Positions 1 to 8,319 of a stretch of 10,115 bases of DNA are shown here, piece after piece. The DNA comes from Ettlia oleoabundans (taxonomy: Eukaryota; Chlorophyta; Chlorophyceae; Chlamydomonadales): positions 1 to 10,115 of the forward strand of contig JAAMXP010000277.1 in NCBI GenBank assembly GCA_019693395.1. Direction: 5' to 3'. The notes beneath the pieces are model-generated. The model was not told where the DNA came from and made no database searches. It saw nothing but the letters and a program-made list of their open reading frames with translations. How positions within the stretch are numbered: position 1 is the stretch's first letter; the number at the start of each line of letters is the position of its first letter. The translations under genes and the position numbers were made by a program.

Positions 1-115
1 CCTGCGAATCGTTGGCCACCGTCGGTCTAACTCACCTAAGCTGCCAAGGATCAACACGTCCCCCACTCACTGAGGTTTAGGGGTTGCGTGTCCGGCAGGA
101 CGGTCAGCAGGCTTG

Positions 116-173
116 GGGAGGGGTGTCCCTTGGCTGCTGGCAGGTCAAGGGAGGGGTGTCCCTTGGCTGCCGG
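116..173. repeat. Tandem duplication of a 25-base unit
   Basis: GGGAGGGGTGTCCCTTGGCT and the following bases occur at 116-140 and again at 149-173, with one mismatch over 25 bases and a 33-base period. No gene is visible around it. Confidence 0.8.
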
Positions 174-833
174 CTATACCCGCAGGCACGGTTATGAGAG
201 TCGGCCGGTACGGCTCCCCTGCCCAGGTCCAGTAGGGCCTAAGTAGCGGGGTTATGTAACACACACAAGCCGCGAGGAAACGTCGTTCCGGTTCCAGAAA
301 CCAAACTTCCGCACCGCAGAAATGTAATTAACGCTTCGGAGCCGCACAGCATGCAGCGTGCACGACGCAATTCGCACAACTAAGAGTCTTAGTGGCTCGC
401 GCGGCGCCCGTTCTGCCCTGTTTCGCGGTTTGGAGGTCGTCCCGAGCGGTTTGGCGCAGGAGCCGGGCGGTGTCTCGACTAAACTCGTCGTCCGCATACG
501 TGGGGTGGAAAGTCTGTGTAAGGTGCACTTCATGCAGCTTCAGCGATAAGGTTGAGGATAGAGATAAGATAAACGTGAGCCTTGCCAAAAAAACAAGGGC
601 ACGAGACTGTTTGTCGGCTGCGGCCGCGCGCCCGGCGCGTTCGAAAGCTTGCGGTGTTTGCAACGGTTGGCGATGAATAGACGGATAAATGTTTCTCCGG
701 GGTATGTTAAGTTTGGAATGCGAACTGTGTCGCCGGTGGCGTGTCGTAGGTTTCGCTGCTTGGCTCCACGCCGTGCTCTCGCGCGGACCTGCAAAGGCAT
801 GGTCTCAGCAAGGCGGCTACCTCCCTGTCCCTG
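174..833. other. No recognisable gene
   Basis: Several overlapping open frames of 60-110 codons lie on both strands. None shows a family motif, and some lack an ATG. One minus-strand frame (800 down to 540, 86 codons, basic N-terminus) does begin with ATG downstream of the promoter-like cluster at 834-874. It could be a first exon of a gene leaving the window on the left, but nothing in its sequence confirms that. Confidence 0.3.
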
Positions 834-874
834 CTATATAGTCAGGATTTCCCGCCCTACAAATGGGCGGGAAA
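834..874 (-). promoter_or_regulatory. E2F-like inverted sites beside a TATA box
   Basis: TTTCCCGCCC (848-857) and GGGCGGGAAA (865-874) are perfect 10-base inverted arms around a 7-base spacer. Each contains the E2F consensus TTTSSCGC. CTATATAG (834-841) sits 6 bases away. For minus-strand transcription the order would be E2F pair, TATA, then an ATG at 800. Two more GGGAAA motifs follow at 879-884 and 898-903. The site sequences are seen directly; their function and direction are inferred. Confidence 0.4.
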
Positions 875-904
875 CGGTGGGAAATCAGGCTAACCGTGGG
901 AAAT

Positions 905-2130
905 GAGCCCAGCTGCTCAGAACAGCTAGCCTTGGGCACCATCCAGGTGACCCTGTGTTGACGCCTGATGTCTTACACTTGGTTCCAGAACCCCTTTGTC
1001 GATGCTTAAATGTAGTATGAAGTGTTAAAGCCGGCTCCACCTGCCACCTACCGGGGCCCGCCTAGCCTCATGCACCAGCGGCAACCACGGCAAGCAACCG
1101 AGCTGATGTTAGTGGGCTTGTGGTTCGCAGATTGCTTATTTCCATATATCGATGATTGTCTCAGAGACACGATCAAGTACTTGTTGGCAGTTAGGCTTCC
1201 ACCCTGCTGCAGCGCACTGGCCCGCCAGGGCGCTGGCGTCATGACATGCATGCTGCGGCGGCAGGCATGGCTGATGCCCAACTCAACCATCAAACAGGGG
1301 CCCACATCACTCCTCCTGCACTTACAACGCTGAGTTACTAAACACCACTGTCACGGTCGCAATGCACGAGTCTCCGCCCGAGGGAGGTCCATGACACCCC
1401 AACCGCCGAGCAGCGGCACTGCTTCAGAGCGCAGTATTCTGTTTGCGCAATTCGGCAGTCCTTACGATGGCAATCTTCCTTGGCCTGCTGCGCAACGAGC
1501 CGGCGGTGACCCAACCGCCGCGCTGTTCAGGCCCACCCCGCAACGGCTGCCTCACCGCTTTCACCGCTTGAATTGAAGTAACGACGGTCGCGTCGCCGTG
1601 TCAGCTGAACCAGGTCAGCCACGAACTGCTCCTGCCATGATGGTGAAGCTGTCCGCGGGTTGGCGTGGGACAGTCTTGTTGGGAGCACTTTGCTGTGCCA
1701 ACTCTGAAAGCTCACGATCACGGCGCTAAAACTTACTACGCGTCTGGCCTCCGACCCGCAGGTGCCCCCGCCATCGCTGCTGCTGACCGGGCCGGGCTAG
1801 CAGCGCCCCCCTGGTGAACAGTGCCCTGCCTTAATCAGGCGCACCAACCCGGGCATACCGGCAGTAACTGTAGGCAAAGGTGTGTACTGGAGCTTTGCTG
1901 CCCATTGCTGGTAGGCAGCATGCTTCAACAGGAGCACATCGCGATTGGCCAGCGGCAGCCTCCCGGGCTGCCCGAAAGATACGGAGCTAAACTTTGGTGC
2001 TGGATCGTGTGCCACAGGTAGCCCATACCGGCAGGCAGCACGTGACGGACATGTGCACGCGCCATTGAGGACCAGGCAGCGGCAGCCTCCTGTTGCAACT
2101 AGTGCAGGAAGATGTAAAGAACACGTTGCA
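905..2130. other. Intergenic stretch without recognisable genes
   Basis: Open frames here reach at most about 100 codons, overlap on both strands and show no conserved motif. A short direct repeat, AGCGGCAGCCTCC, occurs twice (near 1951 and 2078), and GCATACCGGCAG/CCATACCGGCAG also recurs. I see no tRNA, rRNA or clear exon. Confidence 0.4.
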
Positions 2131-2135
2131 TTACA
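2131..2135 (-). terminator. Candidate poly(A) signal TGTAA of gatA
   Basis: TGTAA on the minus strand lies about 365 bases past the gatA stop, giving a plausible 3' UTR. TGTAA is the established volvocine polyadenylation motif. Another TGTAA overlaps the stop codon itself (2503-2499), but cleavage there would leave almost no UTR. Confidence 0.4.
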
Positions 2136-2498
2136 GTTATCAAAAATCCTGGTTCATTTCTTGAGAGCAGAGCCACCTGGTCGGCACGGAAGGGACTCCT
2201 GTCGGGTGTTCAGTTAGGGCGTCAGCTTTACGCCTGCCGGAACTGCACCACCTCAATAGGATTGAAAAATTGAATGAGCATGTGCCAAATGGTTTGAGCA
2301 AAAGGGCTGGCTTGATGGCCTGCCCGTGCTTGAGGCTCTGTCAAGCAGCTAGCCTCAAAATCCTAGGTAAAGGCATGCCTATCGGTGCCCAGTCTTATAC
2401 TATCCGCCCTTTAATCGTAAGCCCAATGGCTGTCCCACCAAGAGCAAATTGTTGGAGATGGCAACAATCTGACTATGGTCTCCCCAGCTTCAAACTCC
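2136..2498 (-). other. Probable 3' untranslated region of gatA
   Basis: No coding signal is visible on either strand between the gatA stop and the TGTAA motif. Inferred as 3' UTR only from its position. Confidence 0.4.
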
Positions 2499-5445
2499 TT
2501 ACAGCACACTGGGCAGCTGCGAATCCCTGTGATACACCATAGGCTGCTTAGCTTTCATAACGCCCGCTGTCTGCTCATACATGTGCGCAATTTGCAGAAG
2601 ATCAACCTCCTCAAATGCGCGGCCAATCATCTGCAGGGTGGACATCAGGACCACAAGAGTATGCGACTGTCAAACGGATGCTGAACAATGCTTCAGCACA
2701 TAATTATTCTTTGTCTTTACCTGCATTCCCACTGGCAGCTGGTTGCCGCCAGGCTGCTTGACAAAGCCACAAGGCAGGCTAACTGCTGGCAGCCCGGCTA
2801 AGTTGAGATTCACGGTCATTAAGTCACCTGCAAGGGAGAGAGACAATAATATGGCTAAAACAAGTAGCAGCAACTCTATGGCTAGAGTGAAAGATTCAAA
2901 AATACACGTCACTACTTTCGTGCAAGAGCGGTCTTTTTGGGGCCAGCAAACAAACTCATAAATTTCAGACGTGCGTGCGTGTGTTACCATTGGAGGCAAC
3001 ATGCTGAAGTTGAATCGACCGCTCAAGATACTGCGTGCGTGAGCGTGCGTGCATGTGTGTGTGTGTGTTGTTTTTTTTTTGGGGGGGGGGTATGTTTACT
3101 GCAGGCCCCTACCCTTGTACATGGCCAGGGGGTCTTTGGACTTCTCCCCGACAGGGTACGCTGGCGTGGGCGCTGCAGGGCAAAGCAGTGCGTCATACCG
3201 CTGCAATGCCGCACCTAGCTCCTGTTGAATTAGCGTACGGACCTGCATCCACACATGTGGACACAGCCCACGTCGTTAAGTAGCAGAAAAACGTCAAACA
3301 ACGGCCCTGCTGATGTTGCGCTGAGATAAACCACAAATGGGGGTCTAATGTTCCTGAGACAACAGCAGTCAGCTTGCCTGCTGTGCACGTTTGTAAAATG
3401 CATGGCTATAGCCGGCCGACAGTGCATATGTCCCCATTAATATGCGCCGGGCAACCTGCATGGCAATGTAGGATGTAAATGCACACCTCAGATGATGCTT
3501 CAGTGAGAGCATTCACCTATTTGCAACTTTTCCTTACCTCATTGCCAAAACCACTATGCCTAGTCTCGCTGTACATGCTCTGCAGCTCTGCAGCAGAAAG
3601 TTTGCTTTGCTAGTGTGAATGAACGATTGCTTTTGATTGGAATGCATCATGATAGAAGTTGCAACAACCGCCTGAACCTTTGGTGCTGCGGAAAGCTTTG
3701 TGGTATATTGTTGTTGGGAGCCCAGGGTCCATGAACGCTTGCTGCTTACCATCTGTCTCAGCTCGAGAACCATAACGCACGCCATCATAGCGTGAGAGGT
3801 TGCTAGATGCTTCCGACACTGCGATGACATAATATGCTGGCAATCCCACGGCAAAGGAGGGCAGTGACACCTGCATTTGCAATTGAATTTGCAATTGAAT
3901 TGCTTTCAATGGGGCAAACTGCAACTGAATGCCATAAATGGAGTGGGCCCAAATGAGGGGATACTTGCCTTCTCCACTTCAGCCCCAAGCATTTGCAAGT
4001 GCTCAACTGCACCTGTCAGCGCCTCCAGAACCCCTGCACTTACATTTGTGTTGTGAGCTCAACTTGCAGTCAGATATAAGTAACATGCACAATTAGTATG
4101 GTCCACCCCAGCTGCCTCCACAGTCACACTCTGTTCTAAGCAAAGATGCTTGCCTGCATCCACACCATCACTAGTCTCCTCGATTAGTGCCAAACGACGC
4201 CCAACAAGTGGCTTGCTGCTGAGCTGCTCAATGGCGATCAGTCCCTGTGTGAAGTCGCCGCCTGGGTGAAAGCTACAGGTGGCGTCTGCGCTGTCTGGCC
4301 CTGCACCAAATGTTTGCAGGGTTGAGTTGCCACAAAGATTCAGCATTACCATGCAACCAACAGTTGCAAAAACGGACAGGATTGGACAGATGGAAGGCAG
4401 CTGGCAGCTGTGCAATGCATCACAAACATATGTGTGACGGCTGGGCGTCAGCGGGCAGGGCGATAGACCAGACAATCCCGGCCCACAACAACATACCAGC
4501 AATGACCGACAATACAGCTGCCGCATCGGCCACCGTTCGAGCCACAGGTCCAACACATTCAAGTGAAGACGCATATGCTACCAAGCCATGACGCGATACA
4601 CGACCATAGGTTGGCTTGATGCCAACCACACCGCAGAACGACGCGGGTTGCCGGATGCTGCCGCCTGTATCGCTGCCCAGTGCTGCAATGCACTGATTGG
4701 CTGCTACCGCTGCAGCTGATCCACCACTGCTGCCGCCTGGCACACGGTCTGTGTCCCACGGATTGAAGGTGCACTGCATGGCTAAAACGGTTCTGGGGGA
4801 CACTTGGCAACAGCGACCCAAACTCAGCGGCCAAGTATTGCAGAATGGTGTGGTGCAGTGCTGACTCAAGACTGACCACAAAACATGACATTGAGTCCAC
4901 AAACTCGCACCACTTACCTGATACCCCGAGTTTTCTGAAGTGCTGCCCATGCCAAACTCGTCCATGTTCGTCTTTCCCACCAGCACAGCACCAGCGGTCC
5001 TCAGACGGGCTACTACTGTGGCATCGAATGGCGGCACATAGCCTTGCAGCTCCTTGCTGCCCGCCGTTGTCTGCAACCCCTGAGTGCAAAGGTTATCCTG
5101 TAGCAGAAGGATGCACATCAGCAAAGAATTGGCAGCACCCTGGATATTGAAGAGCTGACATTAGAGAGCTGACGGACATAAGGCCAGCATTGGCCGTGGG
5201 CGCCAAACCTTAATGCCCATCACGACACCGGATAATGGCCCAACTATACCGCCGTTCGCCAGCCTTTGATCAATGGCAGCTGCTTGTGCCAGCGCATGCT
5301 CTTCGTCGACGGCGATGAAGCTCTGAAGCTGCGGTTCCACTGCCTGCAACCCTCGTAGATAGCTTTGCGTCAACTCTGTGGCGCTTCTTTGCCGCGTCAC
5401 AAGCTGCAGGCGCGCAGCTTGAACCGAGCTGGTCACTACCCTCAT
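2499..5445 (-). CDS. gatA: Organellar glutamyl-tRNA(Gln) amidotransferase subunit A (11 exons)
   Basis: GatA is the amidase subunit of GatCAB. It releases ammonia from glutamine so that misacylated Glu-tRNA(Gln) becomes Gln-tRNA(Gln) in plastids and mitochondria. The exons, read on the minus strand, are 5445-5209, 5097-4918, 4773-4497, 4300-4154, 4033-3969, 3870-3750, 3587-3538, 3455-3378, 3242-3113, 2827-2721 and 2630-2499. They total 1524 bases, or 507 residues plus TAA, and every junction phase agrees. The amidase-signature core is intact: Lys79 ends the GVVMGIK motif, Ser154 lies in PGGSSGGS and Ser178 in [12 protein letters not shown]. Family blocks continue to the end: [82 protein letters not shown] and LPCGF. 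The length is close to bacterial GatA. ATG 5445 is the first in-frame Met, and the frame is open but ATG-less back to stops at 5589-5584. The protein from this Met has no obvious transit peptide, so an upstream exon may be missing. Confidence 0.95.
3024..3090. repeat. GT microsatellite with T and G homopolymers inside gatA intron 9
   Basis: On the plus strand, GCGTGCGTG-type repeats grade into GTGTGTGTGT. A run of ten T (3071-3080) and a run of ten G (3081-3090) follow directly. All of it lies within the longest gatA intron (3112-2828), so it appears in the transcript as C10, A10 and then CA repeats. Confidence 0.9.
3243..3377 (-). other. GC-AG intron 8 of gatA
   Basis: The donor is CAGCAG then GCAAGC, and the acceptor is GATGCAG then GTCCGT. 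Splicing joins YKRAQQ to VRTLIQ, a well-conserved GatA block, in phase 0. Reading through the donor meets TGA after two codons, so removal is required for a full-length protein. Confidence 0.9.
3871..3968 (-). other. GC-AG intron 5 of gatA
   Basis: The donor is GAGAAG then GCAAGT, the classical strong GC-donor context (AAG before GCAAGT). The acceptor is AATGCAG then GTGTCA. Splicing gives GAEVEK followed by VSLPSF in phase 0, which is gapless for the family. A 12-base tandem duplication lies just before the acceptor. Confidence 0.87.
3876..3899. repeat. 12-base tandem duplication in gatA intron 5
   Basis: TTTGCAATTGAA occurs twice, back to back (3876-3887 and 3888-3899), just upstream of the intron 5 acceptor on the transcribed strand. 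Confidence 0.9.
4034..4153 (-). other. GC-AG intron 4 of gatA
   Basis: The donor reads ATGCAG then GCAAGC, and the acceptor reads GTGCAG then GGGTTC. Splicing joins DGVDAG to VLEALTG in phase 1, the ungapped spacing expected for GatA. The nearest GT donor downstream, at CAGA then GTGACT, would insert extra residues here. The GC donor is therefore preferred. Confidence 0.85.
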
Positions 5446-5587
5446 TGGGTTTGAATCTTCACTCAATCGCGAGCGAGGCAAAATATAAAAAGCAGAATAC
5501 CGAGCGCAAGATGTTGTTATACGCGGGCTGACGCATGCATTGCCGTTCTCACCGGGTCTTCCGCCGCTTTCAAGTTGCCCAACTTAC

Positions 5588-5654
5588 TAATAGTGAAGCG
5601 CCATCTGGGGTCTGAGCCAGCACTGCACAGCGCTGCCCAGCATGCACGCGTCAT
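5588..5654 (-). other. Possible upstream exon encoding a GatA transit peptide
   Basis: An ATG at 5654 begins a short frame rich in Arg, Ala, Cys, Ser and Trp (MTRACWAALC...). It runs to a strong donor (TTA before GTAAGTT, exon end 5588). A pyrimidine-rich stretch follows at about 5470-5500. Splicing to the acceptor GTGAAG (exon resumes at 5456) keeps the GatA frame and adds 26 residues before Met 5445. A second ATG at 5643, in another frame, is also phase-compatible with the acceptor ATTGAG (exon resumes at 5461). Neither acceptor is CAG, unlike the ten secure introns, so this is an inference rather than a firm exon. Confidence 0.3.
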
Positions 5655-5659
5655 CGCGA

Positions 5660-6050
5660 TCCAGCGTCTCCGGCGGAGTGACCGGAAGGCCGCTTTGCAC
5701 ACGTCATACTTCGACTCTTATCTCCTTTGGGTGGATGTGACGAGTGCTGGTGGGAAAGAAGAGCAGTAGTTCTGTACGCCACAGAAAGACTTTATCTCTC
5801 TTGGACTCCATATGGCCATGAGCCCCATGGCCATACCATACCGTGCATATGCATGCATACCACAGCATGGCAGACATGCCTGGGATCAGGAGCAGTTTTA
5901 CCCATCCCTCCGGCTGCCCAATCTTCAACTTAACCGTTGTGAGGGTGAAGAGCGCGTGGGCGCAATGACAGTGCTCACTCACCATCCGCACTGCCCGGAG
6001 TTTTGTCACCGCCGTTTCCGTCCACCCCAACACACAGGCAACACCCAGTA
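5660..6050. other. Region upstream of gatA, no recognisable gene
   Basis: No family motif is visible on either strand. The longest frame (minus, 6033-5704) starts with a non-ATG codon. The stretch contains the 10-base-arm palindrome at 5811-5835 and probably part of the gatA promoter. Confidence 0.35.
5811..5835. repeat. Perfect inverted repeat, 10-base arms
   Basis: TATGGCCATG (5811-5820) and CATGGCCATA (5826-5835) are exact reverse complements separated by AGCCC. The structure could form a hairpin or be a dimer-binding operator. No adjacent gene decides between these. Confidence 0.85.
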
Positions 6051-6051
6051 T

Positions 6052-6235
6052 GTCCTAGGAGAATCCTAGCAACATCCTACCTGGCATCCTAGGTGGCATT
6101 CTACCCAGGTCCCACACACATCCTACTGTAGGACGCACCTAGGACACACCTGTCAGAGTAGGGTGTCGGTGGGATGTTGCTAGGATGCAGTGGCACATCC
6201 TACGGTGGGTAGGATCCTCCTAGGACTCACCTAGG
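6052..6235. repeat. CCTAGG-rich foldback element
   Basis: Two nested inverted pairs are present. GTCCTAGGAGAATCCTA (6052-6068) pairs with 6210-6226 with one mismatch. ATCCTAGCAACATCC (6063-6077) pairs perfectly with 6172-6186. CCTAGG itself occurs five times (6054, 6088, 6138, 6218, 6230), and CCTACTGTAGG (6122-6132) is a further near-palindrome. The unit resembles a foldback or MITE-type element, with no coding capacity and no clear target-site duplication. Confidence 0.6.
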
Positions 6236-6240
6236 ATCCA

Positions 6241-6482
6241 ACTTGATGCCTGTGACAGTCGGCGGTGCCCAGCAGAGCGGCACATCTGCTGTGCTCCTCA
6301 AGCAGACCTAGAACAATCATGATATACACGCCGATTTTCAAATGTGCAACAGGTTAGCAACATGTTAGCTAATAAGGTGTGCAAGTCTAATACAGTTTGA
6401 TCTGCCCACCCTCCCCTCTCCCACAACTCTCCCACAACCCCACCCCTCTCAGCCTAAAGTGCTGTCGTTGGGTCACCCAGAC
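6241..6482. other. Spacer between two foldback elements
   Basis: AT-richer sequence followed by a CCCACCC/CTCTCCCACAAC pyrimidine-rich patch near 6408-6450. No gene or RNA is recognisable. Confidence 0.35.
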
Positions 6483-6484
6483 TA

Positions 6485-6852
6485 CCCGTAGTGGCACGGC
6501 TAAATCGGAGTAAGGTCACTCCGAACCGTATTTTTCGGCCCAAATTTCGCAGTTCGGAGTAGGCGCCGGCCATATTTACTTACATCGGACCCAGGTTTTG
6601 GGGCCAGGCTGGTTGGGGGTTGATGCCAGAGCTGGTTTGGGCCAGGCTGCACAATGATCTTACAGAGGGACGGGGATGCCTGTGAACGAGGATGCCTGGG
6701 TGGGGGTTGATCCCAGAGCTGTACAAAGCAGAAGTACAGCTACCCAGGTTTTGGCCAAAATGGGTTGGGAGTGGCCCGCAAGGATTTTCAAAATCAGTTC
6801 GGAGTAGAGGCCCGGGAATTAAATTTACTCCGAATTAGCCGTGCCACTACGG
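6485..6852. mobile_element. MITE-like element with 28-base terminal inverted repeats
   Basis: The left end at 6486-6513 begins CCGTAGTGGCACGGCTAA and continues to 28 bases. It matches the reverse complement of 6825-6852 with one mismatch. TA dinucleotides flank both ends (6483-6484 and 6853-6854), as in Tc1/mariner-type insertions, although the left end carries one extra C. The interior is non-coding. It holds the subterminal motif CGGAGTA or its complement near 6506, 6518, 6555, 6801 and 6827. It also contains direct repeats: CAGTTCGGAGTAG at 6550 and 6795, and GGGGGTTGAT plus CCAGAGCTG at 6615 and 6702. No transposase is present, so it would depend on an enzyme supplied in trans. Confidence 0.75.
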
Positions 6853-6856
6853 TATG

Positions 6857-7720
6857 TCGCAAGCTGTCATGCCTTGCTAATATCGCTGACCATCTCTATT
6901 TCACCCGTGCAACAGTATATATGTCGTTGGACCTACATCACCTTCTCTCTTCCGTGGCCCATCATTCTCACCCCCGTTATCGCCGGGGTAGGGCAGGCCG
7001 TCCCGTGCGACTACGCGATTATGTGAGGCCTCTCTAAAGTTTTTTTTTCCGGGTCTGCATTAGCCGTTGCTGACATCACCGTTTGTCGGCGCCCCCGCAG
7101 CCGATCCGAGACGGAACGTTCAACTTGCTTCTGGGGTGGACCGAAAAAAACAGATGATCGCGTTTCAGAAAATGCGTTTTTGTTGTAATGCGTTGTTGGC
7201 ACAGCCCAACTAAGTTTTAAAACCACCCTTGGGACGGCCAAGGACAGACAGCCCATTGGGCGTTGTGATCGCCTCGTTGAGAGCTTTGCAGGCCGTAAAA
7301 AAACTAACTGCAATGCTGAAACAGTAGTTTAGAGGCGCTGGGGGCCGCTGCAGGGCCGTGGGGGCGTTCCGCCGCGCGCGAGGCCCGGCCGGGGCACCAA
7401 CATTCATGCAGACTGTTAGGAATGTTATAAGTGCGAATGGGAGTCGGTATTCGCAATTGACACCCGCCCACCCTGTGAAGCCCAGGAAGCAGCCAGTTTG
7501 GGCAGCCCCAGGCTTCCTTTCTCTGCTATTGCATGCCTTGGAACCTCCTGAGGCCCACGCCCAGGCTTTTCAAGCCATCCAGACCAAGTGTGGCACCACA
7601 TGTCCAAACAGGTCAGGTGCTGCCGCGCCGCCTACCGCTGCCAAGCCACCTGCACCTGCCTGCGGCCGCTGTGCAAAGACTTGTGATAGTTCAGCTCGTT
7701 GGTGTTAGCTTCTGTCTGTC
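6857..7720. other. No recognisable gene
   Basis: A TATA-like TATATAT lies at 6916-6922, but no convincing coding sequence follows it on the plus strand. A short minus-strand ATG frame (7076 down to 7011, MSATANADPEKKT...) looks protein-like but is only 21 codons before a stop. No conserved motif was found. Confidence 0.3.
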
Positions 7721-7831
7721 ATTTTGGCGGACTTGAAACTTACATGGGTCCACGGCGCGGCGACACGCCGCACAGCGAGGCATGTCAGGTTGGCACCACC
7801 CGTAGTCTGGAGGAGTGCTCTGACCCTGCCA

Positions 7832-8209
7832 ATGGATAGATCTCGGCCACGTGAGTTCTATGGTATCTCCCAGCGAGTTTCCCCGTCGTTCTTATGCCCT
7901 TTCCGACATGTTCTCGAGATAGCTTTGGGATTAGGCAGGACACCCACCCACCCCACGTCGGTGCTGCTGACGCTGTACTTCTGGGCCCTCCTGGATGAAG
8001 CACCAATTGAAGCCGTGTATCCGCGCTCCACGTTTGCGGCATGGCGCGATCGGTGGATGCAGCGTCATTGGGGACTTGCGGCCAGGGTTCCCTTTGGTTG
8101 TTCCCCAGGAACTTCGCCAGGGTTGCTCACCACCAATTTGCGGCACAAGTTCAGTCGATTCCTGCGGCGCAGTGCTCATGGTACCAACCCGGCGACATTT
8201 GCCGGGTGA
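7832..8209 (+). other. Unidentified 126-codon open frame
   Basis: An ATG at 7832 opens a frame ending in TGA at 8207-8209. The product is rich in Trp and Arg in its middle part (AWRDRWMQRHWGLA). The frame is open further upstream but has no earlier ATG there. I recognise no family. It lies just upstream of the reverse-transcriptase-like remnant and could belong to the same decayed element, or it could be an exon or a chance frame. Confidence 0.2.
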
Positions 8210-8319
8210 AAGAAACAAACCTGTAGGTTTGCATTTAGTCCTCCCAGACTGTGCACAGCTACCGTTATTCCCTCTGCAAAGGCCCCCTCACTTTCTACAC
8301 CACACAGGCACCTGTCCCA

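Larger units (their letters stand above)
2631..5208 (-). other. Ten spliceosomal introns of gatA
   Basis: Introns on the minus strand, with lengths and donor sequences: 5208-5098 (111, GTTTGG), 4917-4774 (144, GTAAGT), 4496-4301 (196, GTATGT), 4153-4034 (120, GCAAGC), 3968-3871 (98, GCAAGT), 3749-3588 (162, GTAAGC), 3537-3456 (82, GTAAGG), 3377-3243 (135, GCAAGC), 3112-2828 (285, GTAGGG) and 2720-2631 (90, GTAAAG). All ten end in CAG. Boundaries were placed by continuity of the conserved GatA sequence across each junction and by phase agreement. The first donor, GTTTGG, is weak, but the amino acids on either side (GIK then DNLCTQG) fit the family without a gap. Confidence 0.9.

Noticed and set aside
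328..663. Minus-strand 111-codon frame as a gene
   Set aside because: It begins with TTG rather than ATG and has no recognisable domain.
4059..4574. Continuous 171-codon minus-strand frame taken as one gene
   Set aside because: Only its middle (4300-4154) is a gatA exon. The rest is intron sequence or an out-of-frame reading of the neighbouring exon.
4420..5124. 234-codon minus-strand frame as an intact short amidase
   Set aside because: It runs through intron 2 and past the intron 3 donor. The GatA family sequence is continuous only after splicing.
7358..7708. Plus-strand 116-codon frame with Cys-rich end
   Set aside because: It starts at GTG, and the Cys and Pro content follows the local GC-rich sequence. 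No domain was recognised.
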